Assembly: GCA_022824965.1 (NCBI GenBank)
Contig: JAJDYY010000002.1
Location: 62,001 to 126,000, forward strand
Direction of reading: 5' to 3'
Source of the DNA: Gammaproteobacteria bacterium
GTDB taxonomy: Bacteria > Pseudomonadota > Gammaproteobacteria > UBA4575
DNA length: 64,000 nt
The position numbers and the translations under genes were made by a program. A model generated the notes under the pieces. It saw nothing but the letters and a program-made list of their open reading frames with translations. It searched no databases and was not told the DNA's origin. Positions 34,421 through 45,030 of the stretch are shown piece after piece (position 1 is the first letter of the stretch; the number at the start of each line of letters is the position of its first letter).

Positions 34421-35857
34421 TCACGGCTCTTCGGGGATCCGCATGGCCAGGAACTCCGGGCCGTGCGGGCGCTGCACGAGCAAGGAGGCGTATTTGCCGG
34501 CCGTCAGATCCGCGACGAGATCCTTGAAATTGCTGACCGTTTCCACAGGCTTGCCGTTGACCATCTGGATCACATCGCCTTTTCGGATACCAGCAAATTT
34601 AGCCGCGTCGCCCTGTACATCCAGTACCACGAGACCGCCTTTGTCCAGCTTCATGGTCTCGATTTCCTGTTCGGAGAGTGCGCGCAGGGAAAGGCCCAGC
34701 ACGGTATCGACCTGCTCTTCCTCCGGATCGGGTTGACCGGCCAGGACCTGATCCTTGTCCGGCAGTTGACCGACCTCCAGCTTGACGGTCCGGGTTTTCC
34801 CGTCACGCATGACCTTCAGCCTGACGGTTTCGCCCACCTTGGTCTGGCCGACCAGCACCGGCAAGGCAGCGGAACTTTCGATCTCTTCGCCGTTATAGCC
34901 CAAGATGATATCCCCTACCTTGAGATCCGTGTCCTCTGCCGGACTCCCCGGCAGGATTTTGGCCACCAGTGCACCTGCCGGCTTGTCCATGCCGAAGGAC
35001 TGGGCGAGTTCCATGGTCACTTCCTGTATATATACTCCCAGCCATCCCCGGGATACAGCACCGTGCGTCTTGAGCTGATCCACGACATCCACTGCCACTT
35101 CGATCGGAATGGCGAATGACAGCCCCATGAAGCCACCCGAACGGGTGTAGATCTGGGAATTGATGCCGATGACATTGCCGTCGAGGTCAAACAGTGGGCT
35201 GCCTGAATTTCCCGGATTGATCGCTACATCGGTCTGGATGAACGGGACATAGTTCTCGCTTGGCAGGCTGCGTCCCTTGGCGCTGACGATGCCGGCAGTC
35301 ACCGAGGCATCGAATCCGAACGGCGAACCAATCGCCAAAACCCACTGCCCGACCTTCACGCTTTCGGAAGAACCCAGCCTGGCCGTGGGCAAATCCGTGG
35401 TATCCAGTTTCAGCAAGGCTATGTCGCTGCGGGGATCGCTGCCGACGAGTTCGGCGACAAGCATCCTGCGATCACTCAGCTTGACGATGATCTCTTCCGC
35501 ATCCTTCACCACATGGTGATTGGTGATGACATAGCCGTCATCGGAGATGATAAAGCCGGAGCCAAGCGAGCGAGAATTGAAGGAGCCCCCGCCGCCCTCG
35601 CCCGGTTCGCCAAAAAACCGCTGGAAGAAATCTCCGAACGGACCGTCTTTGGGGAAACCGGGAATGTCCATGCCGGGCGGCAGGCCGCGCTGCACCTTGG
35701 CGGGTTTACTGGTGCTGATATTCACGACGACATCGGCCGTGTCTTCGACAAGTTCAGTGAAATCCGGAAGGCCGGAACGGGCCTGAACCTGGGCAGCCAG
35801 CGCCAGCAGGAAACCGAATCCGATCAAGTAACTTACAACAGTATTCCCAATTTTCAT
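34421..35857 (-). CDS. mucD: Periplasmic serine protease of the DegP/MucD family
   Basis: A 478-residue trypsin-like protease and chaperone. It has a signal peptide (LIGFGFLLALAAQVQARS), the catalytic triad in TNHHVVKDA (His), DPRSDIALLKLD (Asp) and INPGNSGSPLFD (Ser), and two PDZ domains (LGVYIQEVTMEL... and GLSLRALSEQEIE...). It degrades misfolded envelope proteins. Placed after rseB in the sigma-E operon as mucD is in Pseudomonas; the 111-base gap may hold a separate promoter. Confidence 0.95.
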   Translation of the reverse strand: MKIGNTVVSYLIGFGFLLALAAQVQARSGLPDFTELVEDTADVVVNISTSKPAKVQRGLPPGMDIPGFPKDGPFGDFFQRFFGEPGEGGGGSFNSRSLGSGFIISDDGYVITNHHVVKDAEEIIVKLSDRRMLVAELVGSDPRSDIALLKLDTTDLPTARLGSSESVKVGQWVLAIGSPFGFDASVTAGIVSAKGRSLPSENYVPFIQTDVAINPGNSGSPLFDLDGNVIGINSQIYTRSGGFMGLSFAIPIEVAVDVVDQLKTHGAVSRGWLGVYIQEVTMELAQSFGMDKPAGALVAKILPGSPAEDTDLKVGDIILGYNGEEIESSAALPVLVGQTKVGETVRLKVMRDGKTRTVKLEVGQLPDKDQVLAGQPDPEEEQVDTVLGLSLRALSEQEIETMKLDKGGLVVLDVQGDAAKFAGIRKGDVIQMVNGKPVETVSNFKDLVADLTAGKYASLLVQRPHGPEFLAMRIPEEP

Positions 35858-35968
35858 GTTCTACACTCCGCGTTAACGTACTGGCCTTACTTGCACGCAG
35901 CTTCGTTACAAGCCAGACCTTGTGATCCCAGTAAAGAGTTGAATGGGTCTATGCAGGCAAGCGGTCGC

Positions 35969-36937
35969 TCAGGGGCTTGAATAGAAAACCGACTCGCCGA
36001 TACTTTTCACGGTCCCCTCGGGAACCTCGCCGATGACCGTGATCTGATGCCGATTCAGATCGCGTGCATACGCACTGATCACACCTTTGTTATGGGCACC
36101 TTCATAGAAATGCCTCGGGTCTTCCACCTTGCTGATAAATATGGAAACCGATGCCAGGCCGTCTGTCAGCACGATGTGCTGTACGGGGCTTTTGCTTACA
36201 CTGGTCTGGCGCCGCGTCACGCTGCTCAGGGAAAACCCGGGAGGTAAATTGCGTATTTGCCATGCACGGTCCGGCTGCAACCCCCCGGCCGGCCCAACCC
36301 CGGCAATTTTCCAGGTGTAGTTTTCCAGTGATGCACTTTGCTTGAACATCGAGTCCGGTACGGATCCGAGCATGCTGAAACTGGTGAACATCATGCTTTC
36401 GATGCTTTCGCCTTCGCTATCGAACGTTCTTGATTTGAGCAACATGCCGGAGTCGGTATCGATGCACAGCTCGTGCCCATAGCGATAGGCATCCAGGGGA
36501 TCAAAGCGCACGAGCTTGCAGTTGAACCCGGCAATCCGGGAGGAGCCCGCTTCCACCAGCCGGTAGCGAAGCACAAGATCGTCGAGATTTTCCGGCAAAA
36601 AGGACGGCAGGCCATACTTGGATGGCGCCGTTTCAATCACGACCAGCTTGTCTTTTGGCCATATGCAGGTCAGCAAGTCCCGGTCCCGGATCACTTCCCT
36701 CGCATCGCCGGTCAGGGATACCAGCTTTTCGCGCACGCCATAGTCCGAGTGGCCATGCACAATTTTCATGGTTTCCACCTTGCCGTCATGCATGAACACG
36801 AAGGTGCCCTGGTAATTGCCGGTCTCCAGGGTATGGTTCATCTGGTTCAGCAGCTTCCAGACCTTGTCTTCTGCCAGAACGGCAGAAACACTGCCTGCCA
36901 ACAGGGCTGCAAGCAGCAGTCGAATCAGAACCATCAT
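35969..36937 (-). CDS. rseB: Sigma-E regulatory protein RseB/MucB
   Basis: A 322-residue periplasmic protein with signal peptide (LIRLLLAALLAGSVSAVLA) and the MucB/RseB pattern: LLNQMNHTLETGNYQGTFVFMHDGKVETMKIVH, LPENLDDLVLRYRLVEAGSSRIAGFNCKLVRFDPLDAYRYGHELCID. The fold resembles lipoprotein-binding LolA/LppX. It binds RseA and shields it from cleavage until envelope stress. It starts one base after the rseA stop, a coupled arrangement. Confidence 0.92.
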   Translation of the reverse strand: MMVLIRLLLAALLAGSVSAVLAEDKVWKLLNQMNHTLETGNYQGTFVFMHDGKVETMKIVHGHSDYGVREKLVSLTGDAREVIRDRDLLTCIWPKDKLVVIETAPSKYGLPSFLPENLDDLVLRYRLVEAGSSRIAGFNCKLVRFDPLDAYRYGHELCIDTDSGMLLKSRTFDSEGESIESMMFTSFSMLGSVPDSMFKQSASLENYTWKIAGVGPAGGLQPDRAWQIRNLPPGFSLSSVTRRQTSVSKSPVQHIVLTDGLASVSIFISKVEDPRHFYEGAHNKGVISAYARDLNRHQITVIGEVPEGTVKSIGESVFYSSP

Positions 36938-37483
36938 TTATTGATTGCCATTGTCGCTGTAGGTGCGGTTGTAGCTCACGATTCTCACGCGCGGCATGGA
37001 CACCCGGGGCGATGCGTATTCGGCATGGTTGACGATGTAACTGTTGAAGTCCTCTGCCGCCTTGGGACTGGATACGAAGTCCTGAACGTCGTCTTCTTCC
37101 GCGCGCTCGGCAATCTCCACCGGGGCGACACCGGACGACGGGGTTAACGGAATGAAATCCTGCAACATCACGAAGGAAAACAGGGCTAGCGCAGCCGCAA
37201 TCCCCATTGCGAGCGGAACTTTCATGTTCGCGGGCCTGTACGACGGGTTGTCGGTAGCCGGTTCCGCCCCGGGAGACAGCCTGTCCATCACTTCCTTGCT
37301 GAAGTCGGGATTCAGCCGGGCCGGCAACTGCTTGCGCATGGCATAACCGATGAGGTTGTAACGCTGGTAGGTGGAGTACAGCTCCGGGTCTTGCTGTATT
37401 TTCTTTAGGATACGCCGAGTTTCAAACTCGGAGATTCCTTCGTCCAGTATCCTGGATACAAGTTCCTGGTCCGTTTCCTTCAT
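36938..37483 (-). CDS. rseA: Anti-sigma-E factor RseA/MucA
   Basis: A 181-residue inner-membrane anti-sigma factor. The cytoplasmic domain (LVSRILDEGISEFETRRILKKIQQDPELYSTYQRYNLIGYAMR) is the sigma-binding RseA domain. A single membrane helix lies at about 88-106 (VPLAMGIAAALALFSFVML), and a short periplasmic tail follows. It lies 21 bases after rpoE and precedes rseB. Confidence 0.93.
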   Translation of the reverse strand: MKETDQELVSRILDEGISEFETRRILKKIQQDPELYSTYQRYNLIGYAMRKQLPARLNPDFSKEVMDRLSPGAEPATDNPSYRPANMKVPLAMGIAAALALFSFVMLQDFIPLTPSSGVAPVEIAERAEEDDVQDFVSSPKAAEDFNSYIVNHAEYASPRVSMPRVRIVSYNRTYSDNGNQ

Positions 37484-37504
37484 GGCGCAATCACTTTGTA
37501 TAAA

Positions 37505-38080
37505 TCAGTATAACAGCGGTTTGAGGTATTTATCGATGGCCGCACGCGCGCGAAATATCCTCGACCGGACCGTGCCGACCGGACACTGCATTACGCTGGC
37601 AATTTCGTCATAGCTCATGCCTTCGATTTCGCGAAGCGTGATGGCAGTTCTCAGATCATCGTGCAGTCCCTGTATCACCTGCCACACGGTGTTTTCAATC
37701 TCACGGGTAAGCAGGTTCCCTTCCGGAGTATCCTGCTCTTTCATCCAGGTAGCAGACTCCATATGTTCGGCATCCTCGATATCCACGGTATAGGCCGGCG
37801 TCTTGCGACGTTTTGACACGATATGATTCTTGGCGGAATTGACCACAATCTGATACAGCCACGTATAAAATGCGCTGTCACCCCGAAAATTTGCTAACCC
37901 CCGATAGGCCTTGATAAACGCTTCCTGTGCGACATCCTGGGCCTCGTCTTCATCCTTCACAAAGCGACCCACTAGATTGATCACTTTGTACTGGTACTTG
38001 GTTACCAATGCATCAAATGCTGCCTTGTCCCCTTTCTGAGCTCTTTTGACCAGCTCCCTATCGTGATTGTCTGCGCCCAT
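37505..38080 (-). CDS. rpoE: Extracytoplasmic-stress sigma factor RpoE/AlgU
   Basis: A 191-residue ECF sigma factor directing envelope stress genes. Region 2 reads DEAQDVAQEAFIKAYRGLANFRGDSAFYTWLYQIVVNSAKN, and region 4 reads LREIEGMSYDEIASVMQCPVGTVRSRIFRARAAI. It begins with ATG 38080, preceded by AGGAG. First gene of rpoE-rseA-rseB-mucD-lepA; a sigma-E-like promoter stands upstream. Confidence 0.97.
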   Translation of the reverse strand: MGADNHDRELVKRAQKGDKAAFDALVTKYQYKVINLVGRFVKDEDEAQDVAQEAFIKAYRGLANFRGDSAFYTWLYQIVVNSAKNHIVSKRRKTPAYTVDIEDAEHMESATWMKEQDTPEGNLLTREIENTVWQVIQGLHDDLRTAITLREIEGMSYDEIASVMQCPVGTVRSRIFRARAAIDKYLKPLLY

Positions 38081-38132
38081 TTGGGCTTGGCTCCTTTATC
38101 ATCGGCTGTCCTTAGCTGACTTGCCATATCAA

Positions 38133-38160
38133 TTATGACAATTTCAAATTGAAAGAGTTC
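38133..38160 (-). promoter_or_regulatory. Probable sigma-E/AlgU autoregulatory promoter of rpoE
   Basis: On the minus strand GAACTC and TCATAA are separated by 16 bases, close to the sigma-E/AlgU consensus GAACTT-N16-TCTGA. It ends about 50 bases before the rpoE start. Autoregulation of rpoE is normal in gammaproteobacteria. Confidence 0.6.
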
Positions 38161-38272
38161 TTATCCGACCCCTGTGATCTTCCATATTACTGTTTGACGG
38201 CCCGGTTTTGCTAAACTGGAACACCCAAATCTACAACACAGTCTGTCAGAACTATGGTCATCCTATCCACCC

Positions 38273-39952
38273 ATGCATGATTTCGACGTACTGATCATTG
38301 GCAGCGGTGCCGCCGGCTTGAGCCTGGCGTTGCGCATTAACCCCAGTATGCAGGTGGCTGTGCTCTCCAAGGGCAGCCTGGATGCTGGTAGTACCGCCTG
38401 GGCCCAAGGCGGGATTTCCGCAGTCATCGATGAAGGCGACTCCGTTGACCAGCACATGGCGGATACCATTGATGCCGGAGTTGGACTTTGCGACGAGGAG
38501 GCTGTCTATCACACCGTCGTGCAGGGAAAGGAAATGATTTCCTGGTTGACGGAACTGGGAATCAAGTTCACGCGCGAGAAAGGTGCAGACGGCAAATCCT
38601 ACTTACACCTGACGCGCGAAGGCGGTCATACGCAACGCAGGGTGGTACATGCCGCAGATGCCACCGGGTGGGCCATACAGAATGCCCTCATCAGGACCGC
38701 GTGTGAGAAGGAGCATATCCGGGTATTCGAACAGCACATCACGATCGATCTGATCACTGCGCACAAGCTGTCCGGTGCACCGAGAGCCGAGACCACGAAT
38801 CGCTGTGTGGGGGCTTATGTGCTGGATACCGGCAACCAGCGTATTGAGACATTCAGGGCGCGGTACGTCGTACTGGCCACCGGGGGTGCGAACAAGGTCT
38901 ACCTGTATACGAGCAACCCGGATGGGTCATCCGGAGACGGTATTGCCATGGCTTGGCGCGCAGGCTGTCGCGTTGCCAACATGGAATTCATGCAATTCCA
39001 TCCTACGTGCCTGTACCACCCAAGTGCGAAGTCCTATCTGATCACGGAGAGCGTACGGGGAGAGGGAGGCAAACTGTTGCTTCCCGATGGCTCGGAATTC
39101 ATGCATGAATTTGACTCGCGTGGTGTACTAGCGCCCCGTGACATCGTCGCACGTGCAATCGATCACAAGATGAAAAGGCTTGGCATCGATTGTGTATATC
39201 TGGACATCAGCCATAAACCCAAGGCATTTGTCCAGCAGCACTTTCCGAACGTCTATGCCCGCTGCCTGAAATTGGGCTACGACATGAGCAAGGAACCGGT
39301 TCCGGTGGTACCTGCCGCACATTACACCTGCGGCGGAGTGATGACGGACTTGAAGGGTCAAACGGACGTCCGCAATCTGTACGCCATCGGCGAGACCACG
39401 CATACCGGATTACATGGCGCTAATCGCATGGCAAGCAATTCCCTGCTCGAATGTCTGGTCTTTGCCAATGCAACGAGCCAGGAAATCAATGCCGGCAACG
39501 CCCCGGACACCCTGGATTGGGACATCCCTCCCTGGGATGAGAGCCGCGTGACAGAACCCGACGAAGAGATTGTTGTCGCCCATAACTGGGATGAATTGAG
39601 AAGGTTCATGTGGGACTACGTCGGCATCGTACGCACCACAAAACGGCTGCAACGCGCAAAACGGCGTGTGGACCTGCTCATCTCGGAAATTGACGAGTAC
39701 TACAGCAACTTTCGGGTGAACAGCGACCTGGTTGAGTTGAGGAACATCACGCTGGTTGCGGATATCATCATCAAGAGTGCACTGTCGCGCAAAGAAAGCC
39801 GCGGCCTGCACTACACCCTTGACTACCCGAATACCAACCCCGAACTGGAACACACCGACACGATCCTGGACCCGAGTACCGAATCGTCCGCACAGAAGCA
39901 GGCTGCCTGGCTTCCCGAAAGCAACCCTCAGACGGTGCTCTTCAAGAGATGA
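38273..39952 (+). CDS. nadB: L-aspartate oxidase
   Basis: FAD enzyme turning aspartate to iminoaspartate for NAD synthesis. The 559-residue protein has [17 protein letters not shown] at the start, [42 protein letters not shown] and [27 protein letters not shown]. It is divergent from rpoE, as in many relatives, and its 3' end overlaps the convergent orn gene by 25 bases. nadA and nadC are not in the window. Confidence 0.97.
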   Translation: MHDFDVLIIGSGAAGLSLALRINPSMQVAVLSKGSLDAGSTAWAQGGISAVIDEGDSVDQHMADTIDAGVGLCDEEAVYHTVVQGKEMISWLTELGIKFTREKGADGKSYLHLTREGGHTQRRVVHAADATGWAIQNALIRTACEKEHIRVFEQHITIDLITAHKLSGAPRAETTNRCVGAYVLDTGNQRIETFRARYVVLATGGANKVYLYTSNPDGSSGDGIAMAWRAGCRVANMEFMQFHPTCLYHPSAKSYLITESVRGEGGKLLLPDGSEFMHEFDSRGVLAPRDIVARAIDHKMKRLGIDCVYLDISHKPKAFVQQHFPNVYARCLKLGYDMSKEPVPVVPAAHYTCGGVMTDLKGQTDVRNLYAIGETTHTGLHGANRMASNSLLECLVFANATSQEINAGNAPDTLDWDIPPWDESRVTEPDEEIVVAHNWDELRRFMWDYVGIVRTTKRLQRAKRRVDLLISEIDEYYSNFRVNSDLVELRNITLVADIIIKSALSRKESRGLHYTLDYPNTNPELEHTDTILDPSTESSAQKQAAWLPESNPQTVLFKR

Positions 39953-40470
39953 CTCCGATAGTATCTGAGTTCCTCGATTGATCCCCGGATATCGTCCAGC
40001 GCCAGGTGCCTGGACTCTTTTTCAAAGCCCTTCTCTTTCGGGTACCAGCGCTGTGCCAACTCCTTCAACGTGCTGACATCAAGATTACGGTAGTGGAAGT
40101 AGCGTTCAAGCTCGGGCATGAAACGTGCCAGAAAGCGCCGGTCCTGGCATATGCTGTTGCCACACATCGGGGATTCATTGCTGGAAACGTGCTGGCGAAT
40201 GAAATTCAGGACCGCCTGCTCCGCCTGCGCCTCACTGACTTCACTGTTTCTGACCCGGTCGGTCAGTCCGGACTTGGCATGCTGCTTGGTATTCCAGTCA
40301 TCCATGGCATTGAGTACAGTGGGCTCCTGGTAGATTGCAAGTACCGGCCCGACCGCCAGCTCTTCCAGGTCCTTGTTGGTGACCACCGCCGCGATCTCGA
40401 TAATACGGTCCTCAAACGGGTTGAGTCCCGTCATTTCCAAATCGATCCAGACAAGGTTGCCGGAGCGCAT
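39928..40470 (-). CDS. orn: Oligoribonuclease
   Basis: A DEDD-type 3'-5' exonuclease of 180 residues that removes the last short RNAs and pGpG. The signature [13 protein letters not shown] is at the start, [19 protein letters not shown] in the middle, and [18 protein letters not shown] at the end. Start 40470 (MRSGNLVW) matches the family; a longer frame to 40524 does not. Its end overlaps nadB tail to tail. Confidence 0.96.
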   Translation of the reverse strand: MRSGNLVWIDLEMTGLNPFEDRIIEIAAVVTNKDLEELAVGPVLAIYQEPTVLNAMDDWNTKQHAKSGLTDRVRNSEVSEAQAEQAVLNFIRQHVSSNESPMCGNSICQDRRFLARFMPELERYFHYRNLDVSTLKELAQRWYPKEKGFEKESRHLALDDIRGSIEELRYYRSHLLKSTV

Positions 40471-40603
40471 AGATACCCGCCTTCTTGAATTTGTTACAGG
40501 GGTTACTCTGGAAAAATTTACCACATAACCGCGTTCGGCCCGGTAAAATTTTCAGACCGACGCACAAATCCATGCAGCAAGGGACCCAGCAGCACTCCAG
40601 CTG

Positions 40604-41230
40604 CTAGTAGGTTTTGCGACCTGCAAAAGCCTGCGCAATCGTGTTCTGGTCGACGAATTCCAGTTCACCACCAACCGGTACGCCCTGTGCCAAACGGGTG
40701 GTCTTGATACCCTGCCTGCCTGCCATCTCGCTCAATACGTGTGCGGTCACTTCCCCTTCGACTGTCGAGTTGGTCGCCAGAATCAGCTCCTCCACGGCTT
40801 CTTCGGCAAGACGTTTCTCCAAAATCGGCAGCCCGAGTTCCTGGGGCCCGATACCATCCAGCGGGGAAAGACTGCCCATCAACACAAAGTACAGACCCTT
40901 GTAATCCGTGCTTTTCTCCAGCATGAAGACATCGGCGGGGTTTTCCACGACACAGATGGTGGTACGGATCCTTGAGGCGTCCTGACAGATCGGGCAGGAC
41001 TCCTGCTCGGTAAAAATGCGGCAATTTTTGCAGTGTCCGATTTCATCGACGGCCCTGTTCAGGACATCCGACAGACTCTTCGCGCCCCCCCGGTTACGCT
41101 GCAACAGGTGAAATGCCATGCGTTGTGCAGACTTCGGCCCGACACCAGGCAGGCATTGCAGGGATTCGATCAGCTGGTTCAGCAACGATGATGTGGCCAA
41201 TTCACCGTCACCCAGGTCATTTACTGACAT
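40604..41230 (-). CDS. recR: Recombination mediator RecR
   Basis: A 208-residue RecR protein with helix-hairpin-helix LPGVGPKSAQRMAFHLL, a zinc finger CKNCRIFTEQESCPIC and a Toprim domain ICVVENPADVFMLEKS ... ILATNSTVEGEVTAHVL. It helps load RecA at gaps. Encoded after dnaX-ybaB with a 6-base gap, the common order. Confidence 0.97.
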   Translation of the reverse strand: MSVNDLGDGELATSSLLNQLIESLQCLPGVGPKSAQRMAFHLLQRNRGGAKSLSDVLNRAVDEIGHCKNCRIFTEQESCPICQDASRIRTTICVVENPADVFMLEKSTDYKGLYFVLMGSLSPLDGIGPQELGLPILEKRLAEEAVEELILATNSTVEGEVTAHVLSEMAGRQGIKTTRLAQGVPVGGELEFVDQNTIAQAFAGRKTY

Positions 41231-41236
41231 AGCAGG

Positions 41237-41569
41237 TCAGAAAGGCAACTTCATCCCGCCCGGCAGGTCCAGGCCACTGGCCAGACTGGAGAACCGGTCC
41301 TTGGTTGTCTGGTCCACCTTGTTGGACGCATCATTGAGTGCTGCGGCAATCAGGTCCTCAAGCATGTCCTTGTCCTCCTTGAGCAGGCTCTCATCGATCT
41401 GCACCTTGCGCACCTCATGCTTCCCGGTCATCACGATCTTCACCAGGCCGCCACCGGACTGGCCTTCGACTTCCAGGGTTTTCAGCTCCTCCTGCGCCTT
41501 TTTCATATCTTCCTGCATTTGCTGCGCTTTTTTCATCAAGCTTCCGAGTCCACCTTGCATAACAGTCAT
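41237..41569 (-). CDS. ybaB: YbaB/EbfC nucleoid-associated protein
   Basis: A 110-residue DNA-binding protein with [24 protein letters not shown] and the conserved beta part [19 protein letters not shown]. It overlaps the dnaX stop by ATGA. The true start may be the fourth codon (MQGGLGS). Forms the dnaX-ybaB-recR unit. Confidence 0.95.
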   Translation of the reverse strand: MTVMQGGLGSLMKKAQQMQEDMKKAQEELKTLEVEGQSGGGLVKIVMTGKHEVRKVQIDESLLKEDKDMLEDLIAAALNDASNKVDQTTKDRFSSLASGLDLPGGMKLPF

Positions 41570-43176
41570 TCTCCAATGGGTTTAACCGAACCTGCGACAA
41601 CCTCTGCGCCAAAACTCGATCGGAACGCCTTGACCACCTCGTCCTCTTCGACCTGTTTTTCCACTAAAGACTGCCTTTCTTCCATCGCGCGGGTTTTCTT
41701 TTTGGCCGGGGTATCAATGTCTTGATTTGTGAGCTTGATTTCAAGCTTCACATTCTGGTTGAAATACGCTTGCAGGGCCTCCTGCAATTTCCGGCGGGCA
41801 TTGGGAATCGCAATCCCCTCATGCTGCTCCGCAAGATTCAGAACCACCCCCTCCCCCGAAGCGGATTGCACGCTACAGCTTGAAGCCAGCGAATGGGCAG
41901 AGCCCTGAATGCCCAGTTGATCGATCAACTCGGGCCAGCGCCCGTTTTTCACAAGATCATCAATTTTGCTGGCGGGTGCTGATTCCCGGCTGTCCTGAAC
42001 ATCCCCGGGTGCCGATTCCCGGCTGTCTTGTGCATCCCTGGATATCACCTTGTTGCGGACCACCGACCCTTCCTGTCCCGTTTGCTCCCGACTGGCAGGT
42101 CGAAACGCAAGCATGCGCAACAACGTCATTTCCAGTGCACTTTGCTGCGATGTGTACAGGTACAGGTCACGACGACCGAGCAGTGCGATCTGGTAAAACA
42201 GCTGCACATCCTCGGCACTGAGCTGTTTGCCTAACTTGTTCGCCAGTTCGACATCCGATCCCAGACGGCTCTCGGCATCCGGCACCGCCTGGGAAATTGC
42301 AGCCTGGTGAAGGATATCGATCAAGTCGTCGAGCAAACTGCCAAAATCGGCAGAAAGCTGCGCCAGTTCATGTGAACACCGCATGATTTCCGCAGCGTTC
42401 TCATCGATCAGCGCCTGCACCAGTTTTTGCATGTACTCTCTGGGCACGGTGCCCAGCATTTCATGCATGGCACTGTCCGTGACGTTTTCCTTGCTGTATG
42501 CAATGGCCTGGTCCAGCAGACTCAACGCATCGCGCATGCTGCCATCAGCAACTCGTGCAATGGAGTACAGGGCCGGTCTTTCAAACGCCACATCCTCCGC
42601 CAGCATGATTGATTCCAGTTGCTGTACGACGGCATCCTCCGGGAGTTTTTTCAAATTGAACTGCAGGCAGCGTGACAGTACGGTCATCGGCAGTTTCTGT
42701 GGGTCCGTGGTCGCCAGCAGGAATTTCACGTGCAGCGGCGGCTCTTCCAGGGTCTTCAGCAACGCATTGAAGCTGTGTCCTGACAGCATGTGGACTTCGT
42801 CAATCAGATAGACCTTGAAATGGCCGCGTGTCGGGCTGTACTGAACGTTGTCGAGCAGTTCGCGGGTATCCTCGACCTTGGTGCGCGAGGCCGCATCCAC
42901 TTCAATGAGATCAATGTACCTGCCTTCGTCAATTTCCTGGCAGGCACTGCAGACTCCACAGGGGTTGGCGCTGGCACCTTTCTCGCAGTTCAGGCACTTG
43001 GCAAAAATCCGCGCCAGGGTTGTCTTGCCTATTCCCCGCGTGCCCGTGAACAGGTAGGCATGATGCAGCCTTTGCTGATCGAGAGCATTGGAAAGCGCCT
43101 TCACGACATGCACCTGACCCACGACCTCAGCAAAATTCTTAGGCCGCCACTTGCGCGCTAATGCTTGATAACTCAT
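41566..43176 (-). CDS. dnaX: DNA polymerase III subunit gamma/tau
   Basis: The clamp-loader ATPase, 536 residues. It has [20 protein letters not shown] (Walker A), a zinc site [16 protein letters not shown], and [24 protein letters not shown]. The C-terminal part is short for a tau tail (about 170 residues) and holds a 10-residue tandem repeat ([10 protein letters not shown], 41975-42045 region). No classical frameshift site making gamma was found. Located just downstream of the 4.5S RNA gene, as in many gammaproteobacteria. Confidence 0.97.
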   Translation of the reverse strand: MSYQALARKWRPKNFAEVVGQVHVVKALSNALDQQRLHHAYLFTGTRGIGKTTLARIFAKCLNCEKGASANPCGVCSACQEIDEGRYIDLIEVDAASRTKVEDTRELLDNVQYSPTRGHFKVYLIDEVHMLSGHSFNALLKTLEEPPLHVKFLLATTDPQKLPMTVLSRCLQFNLKKLPEDAVVQQLESIMLAEDVAFERPALYSIARVADGSMRDALSLLDQAIAYSKENVTDSAMHEMLGTVPREYMQKLVQALIDENAAEIMRCSHELAQLSADFGSLLDDLIDILHQAAISQAVPDAESRLGSDVELANKLGKQLSAEDVQLFYQIALLGRRDLYLYTSQQSALEMTLLRMLAFRPASREQTGQEGSVVRNKVISRDAQDSRESAPGDVQDSRESAPASKIDDLVKNGRWPELIDQLGIQGSAHSLASSCSVQSASGEGVVLNLAEQHEGIAIPNARRKLQEALQAYFNQNVKLEIKLTNQDIDTPAKKKTRAMEERQSLVEKQVEEDEVVKAFRSSFGAEVVAGSVKPIGE

Positions 43177-43212
43177 TGCCGGGATGTTTGCAGGCTTTTC
43201 TGTCTCAACTGC

Positions 43213-43305
<93 letters not shown>

Positions 43306-43401
43306 TAGAGATACTGATACAGACCGCACCTTGACTATAACCTAACCGTCTGAATTTTGAAAACAAACAGACGCCGCCGCACCTGCTGTGACGGTGCAGG
43401 C

Positions 43402-45030
43402 TCAGTGTTCTCCGCGCGCCTCCAGGATCATGAGGTCCAGAACCTCCTGGCTGGTGATCATGCCCAGAAATTCTTCTGATTTAGCGTCCAGTACAGGCAT
43501 CACGGTCAGCGAGTGCTCTGTCATTTTCTGCAGGGCATCCTCGACAGGTTCACTGGGGTGGACACAGGGCGGATCCTGACGCGCAAATTTTCCCACATGA
43601 GTACTCGACCACAGTTTTTTGGGCAGGTAGCGCAGCATGCTCAGCGATACGATGCCCAAAAGTCGGCCTTGCTCGACGATCAGATAGTCCTGCTGGTGCG
43701 GAATGACCCACTGGTCGACAAACGCCCGTACGGATTGCGAGGCATCAGGATAGGTACGCGAGCGATCCAGGATGTCACCGACCGTAATGTCGTCCAGCGC
43801 GAAGTCCAGATGGGCGAGAGACGGAAGCTTCGGCATGGATGAAGCGTCCTGTTGCGATGGCCCGGCCCTGCGTATGGCAGCATTGATGCCCGGCGGAACA
43901 AGCAGGATGTACGCCACCATGATCAGCACGAGCAGGGAAAATACACTGGGGTCAATGGCGCCCGTCTCGAAAAGGACCAGCAAAAGCGCAATCTCCGCAA
44001 CCCCCTTGGCCATCAGTCCCGTGGCCAGGGTAAACGGCATGTCCTGACGGGTGACATAGGCACCGAGCAGGGCTCCTGCGAACTTGCCGGCGAAAGGAAC
44101 TATCACGAGGGCCGCAATGGTCAGGATCGGCAACTCGATGAACGAAAGGCTCAGGTGCAGCCCTGCCGCAGCGAAGAAAAGCGGGATAAAGAATCCTTCC
44201 GCAATGCTGCGCATCCCGGGCACGATATCCCGGCGCACCTGAAAGGGCAGCCCGGACAGGGCTGAACCAAACAACAGGGCGCCGAGCGAGCCGTGCAGAC
44301 CCATTTTCTCGGCGCCGGAGACGGTCAGAAACAGGCCGCCAAGGATGAGTCCGAAGGAGAGCTGCGGCACGTGCAAAAAACGTTTCAGCAGCATGATCAG
44401 TGCTGGCATCACCCGGCTCGCCAATACCCACGTCACCACCGTGAAGGCGACAATCTGGCCCAGGAGAACCAGCACACCGCTCCAGCTCAATTGGTGGGTG
44501 TGTTCACCGATCGTGAATCCCACCAGCAACAGGGCCAGCATCTCGGCCATCAGCGCAGTGGTGAAAATCCTGATGCCGATGGGTTCACGGAGATGACCGC
44601 CGTCAACCAGTACCTTGGCCGCAAGTCCCAGACTGGTCAGGGACAAAATCCCTGCAAGACAAATCGACTCCGTAAAGTCCAGGCCCAGCCCGAAATCATA
44701 GACGACGTCACTGGTGACGGTCATGATGGCAAGCATGGGCACGAGAACCGATATGACCGCGGCGACAATGAAGCGCCCGCGAAAGGCAGCCGCAAAACTG
44801 GGAAAGTCCAGTTCATCCAGGCCAATCAGAAAAAACAGAAGAAAGATGCCAATGCCCAGCAGAATCTGCATCTCGCTGGTAGGTTCGACAATTCCTGTCA
44901 CCGGGCCCAGCAGTATCCCTACCACCGTATAGGCGACAATGGAATTCACTTTGAAACGTTTGAAGACTGCCTCCGCCAACTTGGTGGCTAAAATCAGCAA
45001 GCCGATGGATAGCAGTGCTTCTTCAATCAT
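43402..45030 (-). CDS. CPA2-type cation/proton antiporter with C-terminal CBS pair
   Basis: A 542-residue membrane protein with about 12 hydrophobic segments (MIEEALLSIGLLILATKLAEAV, IVAYTVVGILLGPVTGIV, LLGIGIFLLFFLIGLDELDF and others), matching the KefB/YbaL Na+(K+)/H+ antiporter family. After the membrane domain (to about residue 395) comes a cytosolic part with two CBS motifs (VGDILDRSRTYPDASQSVRAFV and KFARQDPPCVHPSEPVEDAL). CBS pairs sense adenine nucleotides. Ion specificity is unknown. Confidence 0.88.
   Translation of the reverse strand: MIEEALLSIGLLILATKLAEAVFKRFKVNSIVAYTVVGILLGPVTGIVEPTSEMQILLGIGIFLLFFLIGLDELDFPSFAAAFRGRFIVAAVISVLVPMLAIMTVTSDVVYDFGLGLDFTESICLAGILSLTSLGLAAKVLVDGGHLREPIGIRIFTTALMAEMLALLLVGFTIGEHTHQLSWSGVLVLLGQIVAFTVVTWVLASRVMPALIMLLKRFLHVPQLSFGLILGGLFLTVSGAEKMGLHGSLGALLFGSALSGLPFQVRRDIVPGMRSIAEGFFIPLFFAAAGLHLSLSFIELPILTIAALVIVPFAGKFAGALLGAYVTRQDMPFTLATGLMAKGVAEIALLLVLFETGAIDPSVFSLLVLIMVAYILLVPPGINAAIRRAGPSQQDASSMPKLPSLAHLDFALDDITVGDILDRSRTYPDASQSVRAFVDQWVIPHQQDYLIVEQGRLLGIVSLSMLRYLPKKLWSSTHVGKFARQDPPCVHPSEPVEDALQKMTEHSLTVMPVLDAKSEEFLGMITSQEVLDLMILEARGEH

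Noticed and set aside
41690..41720. A-rich AAAAAGAAAA stretch in dnaX as a programmed frameshift site
   Set aside because: The base before AAAAAG is C, not A, in the required phase, and it lies only about 40 codons before the end, unlike gamma/tau sites.
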